A stretch of 64,000 nt of DNA from Sycon ciliatum. Lineage: Eukaryota; Porifera; Calcarea; Leucosolenida; Sycettidae. A model generated the notes under the pieces. It ran no database searches. It was given only the letters and a program-made list of their open reading frames with translations, and was not told the origin of the DNA. Every line of letters begins with the position of its first letter. The first letter of the stretch is position 1. Positions 26,998 to 64,000 of this stretch are shown piece by piece. Made by a program: the position numbers and the translations under genes. The DNA is taken from assembly GCF_964019385.1 (NCBI RefSeq), contig NC_088647.1, positions 9,281,933-9,345,932 of the forward strand. The letters run 5' to 3'.

Positions 26998-28538
26998 TAG
27001 TCACTGTCTTAGTCCCGCTCATAAGGTGAGACTTGTGTGTGTGTTATATTAATGTATTGGAGCTCTTTTGCGTATGATTATGATTACCCAGCTAGAGGCT
27101 TCGGCCGATGGTGGGTGCATATTGCAATGCACTAGATAGTATCTGACGCAAATATACGCCCTTTTGCCGTTTTCTTCTTTTGTGGGGCCATTCTTCTAAA
27201 CTGGTTTTCTTACCCCTTTCTGTATATTTGTGCAGGTTGATATCGCACGGAAGCAGTGGTGACCATATCGAATGTGTCCACTTTTTCCATGTGAATTTTT
27301 TCACTTTCGACTCATCCCTCACGTCCACATAACTGTATACATGACTATGCAGTGGATGTCTACGCATCTTCCATCTCTTGAGTTCAGCTAAGCGGTATGT
27401 GACAAGTAAGTGCCAAGTGCAGTGGTACCTGGTCGATAGGATGCACTCTAGTCTAGATTATAAGATACATGTACGTAATAATAGTTACAGCGAAACCTGT
27501 CTAAGGCGACCCCTCAAGGGACGAGAAAAAGTGGTCGCCGTGGCCAGGTGGTCTTCTTATCCAGGTTCAGTGGGTCACGTGACCATATCCACATGTGATA
27601 CATCATTCTGATCAGTGCAGCACAGACAGTGCACAAACCTAGTACCTAGTATGCTACTCTAGCACGACTCATGAGTCATGTGAGTCATGTGCCTGGGGTC
27701 CTCAGACCTGTCAAATGTCGTGCATGTACCATGTACATATATCTACACTTCCTGCACTGATGTGTAGATCTACCATGCCTGGTGCACCATGCAATGCATA
27801 CATTTACATGACTAGCACTGTACAAAGCGGTCGCGGGTGGGTGGTCGCCTTGAGCGAGTGGTCGCCTTATCCGAGGTGTTTTGAATGTGAATGCGTCCGT
27901 GACAAGGAAAAGTGGTCGCCATATCCGAGTGGTCGCCATTACAGGTTTTACTGTATAAGCAAAGTACTGTACAGTGTACCGGTATGTTCTTTTTGCATAC
28001 TTCATTCGTTGCACACAATCATGAGCAGTTATTGTAGGACATATAGATGGTAGTCCTGTACATGTATCACTTGGCAGATTTAGATAAATGAGGAAAAAAG
28101 AAAGTCAAGCCAGAATGGTAACTTGTTGATAAAATCTGAAAATACCGAATATTTCTTTTAGATATGGCGCCATGAAATGCACATTCGGTGATTTCCAAAA
28201 AAAGATAGAAAGTGATCTGTCCGCATAAAAGTCAAGTTCTGCTTCCTGTGAGAAGATGATAGAGCGTTTGCTGGCCTTTCCCACTTTCTAAAGTAGGCTT
28301 CTAATGCTAGCACACTGTTTGCCCTCGCTAACACCTGCACATCATCTGTGCATTGATGATGAATGTCTCCACTGCAGAATGCATCAATATCTACAAGACC
28401 GGTGATGCCTGCTACATGTTTTGCACCAGCCTAGCACTATTACACTGTACATTGTCCTGGTTTCAATAATGGTCCAATGCGGTGCTACATCCGTGAAAGC
28501 TGTAATCGTTGTTTAGGGCGTTTTCCGTTGGTTCGGTC
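26998..28538. other. Intergenic between PSMG4/microprotein and the FHOD 3' end
   Basis: Apart from the MITE at 27486-27955 I saw only AT-rich sequence without exons. It should contain the FHOD 3' UTR, but no clear minus-strand AATAAA was found close to the stop. Confidence 0.35.
27486..27955. mobile_element. Pogo/Tigger-like MITE, copy 2
   Basis: Starts TACAGCGAAACCTGTCTAAG and ends ACAGGTTTTACTGTA. Subterminal GTGGTCGCC(T/A)TATCC words recur at both ends in opposite orientation. The ends match 11266-11430, but the unique middle is longer. Confidence 0.75.
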
Positions 28539-62706
<34,168 letters not shown>

Positions 62707-64000
62707 GTCGATGGGCTTCTAAAAGATAGGACGGACCTTTACAAGAACAAAATGCAGCCCTAAATCAACGCCGCTACAACTACGTTGTCCCGGTGTCCGC
62801 TCGGTCCTGGCACCGCACTTCGAGGCTGAAATTACTAGTACTAGTGTAGTTGGGTTCTGTGGCTAAGAGTAGATCTACTAGTAAGGCGCTAGAAAGTAGA
62901 AGATACACCTCACTCCTCTCTTACACTCACAGAACAAGCAAGAGACTGCCTGCTAATCATGGACATCGTTGAATGAAATGGATCACAGTTTTTTGATTCC
63001 GCTGTACTACACTCTCTACACATGCACACCAGTGCAGTAGAGTAGATCTACGGACTGTAGTCTGAGTGTAGTGTAGACCAATGGCAATGGCAATGGTAGA
63101 CAGTAGATCTACTGTCAGTAGGAAAAGATCTACGCACAGAGTCAGCTTTTTTGCACGCCCACAATCATGACTTTGTAGACTCTATCTGTGCTGCACTCAT
63201 GATGCCGCAATATGATGGATCATGGACTGACTGCAGCTTGCAAGCTTGCAGTTGCACTACAATGTCAAAAGACGCATCGTGCGCTTGTACTTGCCCCGAC
63301 AGCAGGTACATGGTCGATAGCGACACGGAGAAAAAATGTCATGCATGCAGGATCTCTGCGGACGAATTTAGGACCTGCAAGGACGTGGATCTAATCATCT
63401 ACGTCTACATGGAGATCTATCATCTAGATCTTACCTCAAGTCATGTATGATGTAGCCAAGAAACACACTACGGGAGTAGCCTAGCGTAGGACTAGGAGGG
63501 CAGGCTGCCTCTGCTACAGGCAGTGCTACTGCTAGCGCCATCATGACCACGAGCTCTTACTAGTCTTACTTAGTCCTAGGTCACTCATCAATATTATCTT
63601 TACTACTGGAAATAGCTTTGGATAGATAGCAATTCATTCATTGTGTAGAGCCATGTGGGTACCACTGCCTTCTAGGAACTGTTAACGTGTTGACAGTGGG
63701 CATTCGGTGCGTTGTCTGTCCATCGATCGCATCATGTCACGTTCAGAACTAACACTTCAGTGCAGACAGTGCATACCCGGGGCCCAGGCAAGCATCGATT
63801 TCTGACTTGCACCTACAATACAAATTAATAATTCTTCTGGCTTACAATGGCGCGTCAATCATGCAGGGTTTGTCTGATGGCATCATGCAGGAACACAAGC
63901 GGCACGGTCTGCATTCGCTCACTTCCCGATGCAACGTATTCCGGAATCCAGGACCCACTACAGTGCGGTTACGGTTCTCAGTTGAAGTACAATGTCATGT
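62707..64000. other. Upstream flank of FHOD; no other gene recognised
   Basis: A consensus acceptor (CTTTTAG) places the 5' edge of the first coding exon at 62718, so the FHOD promoter lies further out, perhaps within 62.8-64.0 kb. AGATCTA words are unusually common at 62.87-63.45 kb. No CpG island or TATA box stands out. Confidence 0.4.

Overview
The window is nuclear DNA from an animal, most likely an invertebrate. Genes are intron-rich with GT-AG introns and long introns. Very long dinucleotide microsatellites, poly-C runs and small inverted-repeat transposons fill the rest. The proteins (BPI/LBP lipid-binding protein, FHOD formin, complex I NDUFS6, proteasome chaperone PSMG4) are metazoan, but nothing in the sequence fixes the phylum. 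There are no bacterial operons and no CRISPR array.

Layout. 1-5.8 kb: a (CA)n array, a broken DEDDh-exonuclease fragment and one exon of a Mutator-element-like zinc-binding protein, both on the minus strand, then a GT/GA compound microsatellite. 5.8-20.9 kb, plus strand: a complete BPI/LBP/CETP-family gene that I could assemble into 16 coding exons (531 residues, every phase matching). 20.9-28.5 kb: a convergent intergenic zone packed with MITEs and a dead LINE reverse transcriptase. It also holds the first two exons of PSMG4 on the minus strand and, across a CpG-rich promoter, a possible 38-residue microprotein on the plus strand. 28.5-62.7 kb, minus strand: a complete FHOD-type formin in 23 coding exons (1326 residues), with GTPase-binding domain, FH3 repeats, Ser-rich linker, FH1, FH2 and DAD.

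The FHOD introns carry an intronless NDUFS6 gene and a tRNA-Thr(UGU) gene, both on the same strand as FHOD, a truncated Ty3-type LTR retrotransposon, a piggyBac-like element, and MITEs with intact target-site duplications. A GC-rich 481-bp open exon in the 9.4-kb intron 3 has a donor whose phase fits FHOD exon 4, so it may be an alternative first exon.

The host genes have no evident functional link. FHOD assembles actin, BPI/LBP proteins bind lipids outside the cell, NDUFS6 serves complex I and PSMG4 helps build the 20S proteasome. The most striking shared property is non-coding: many 3' splice sites in both large genes lie 12-80 nt downstream of long CT or GT repeats, and nearly always the CT-rich or GT-rich strand is the sense strand. 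All gene models are hand-built from splice signals, phase and family resemblance; no search was run.
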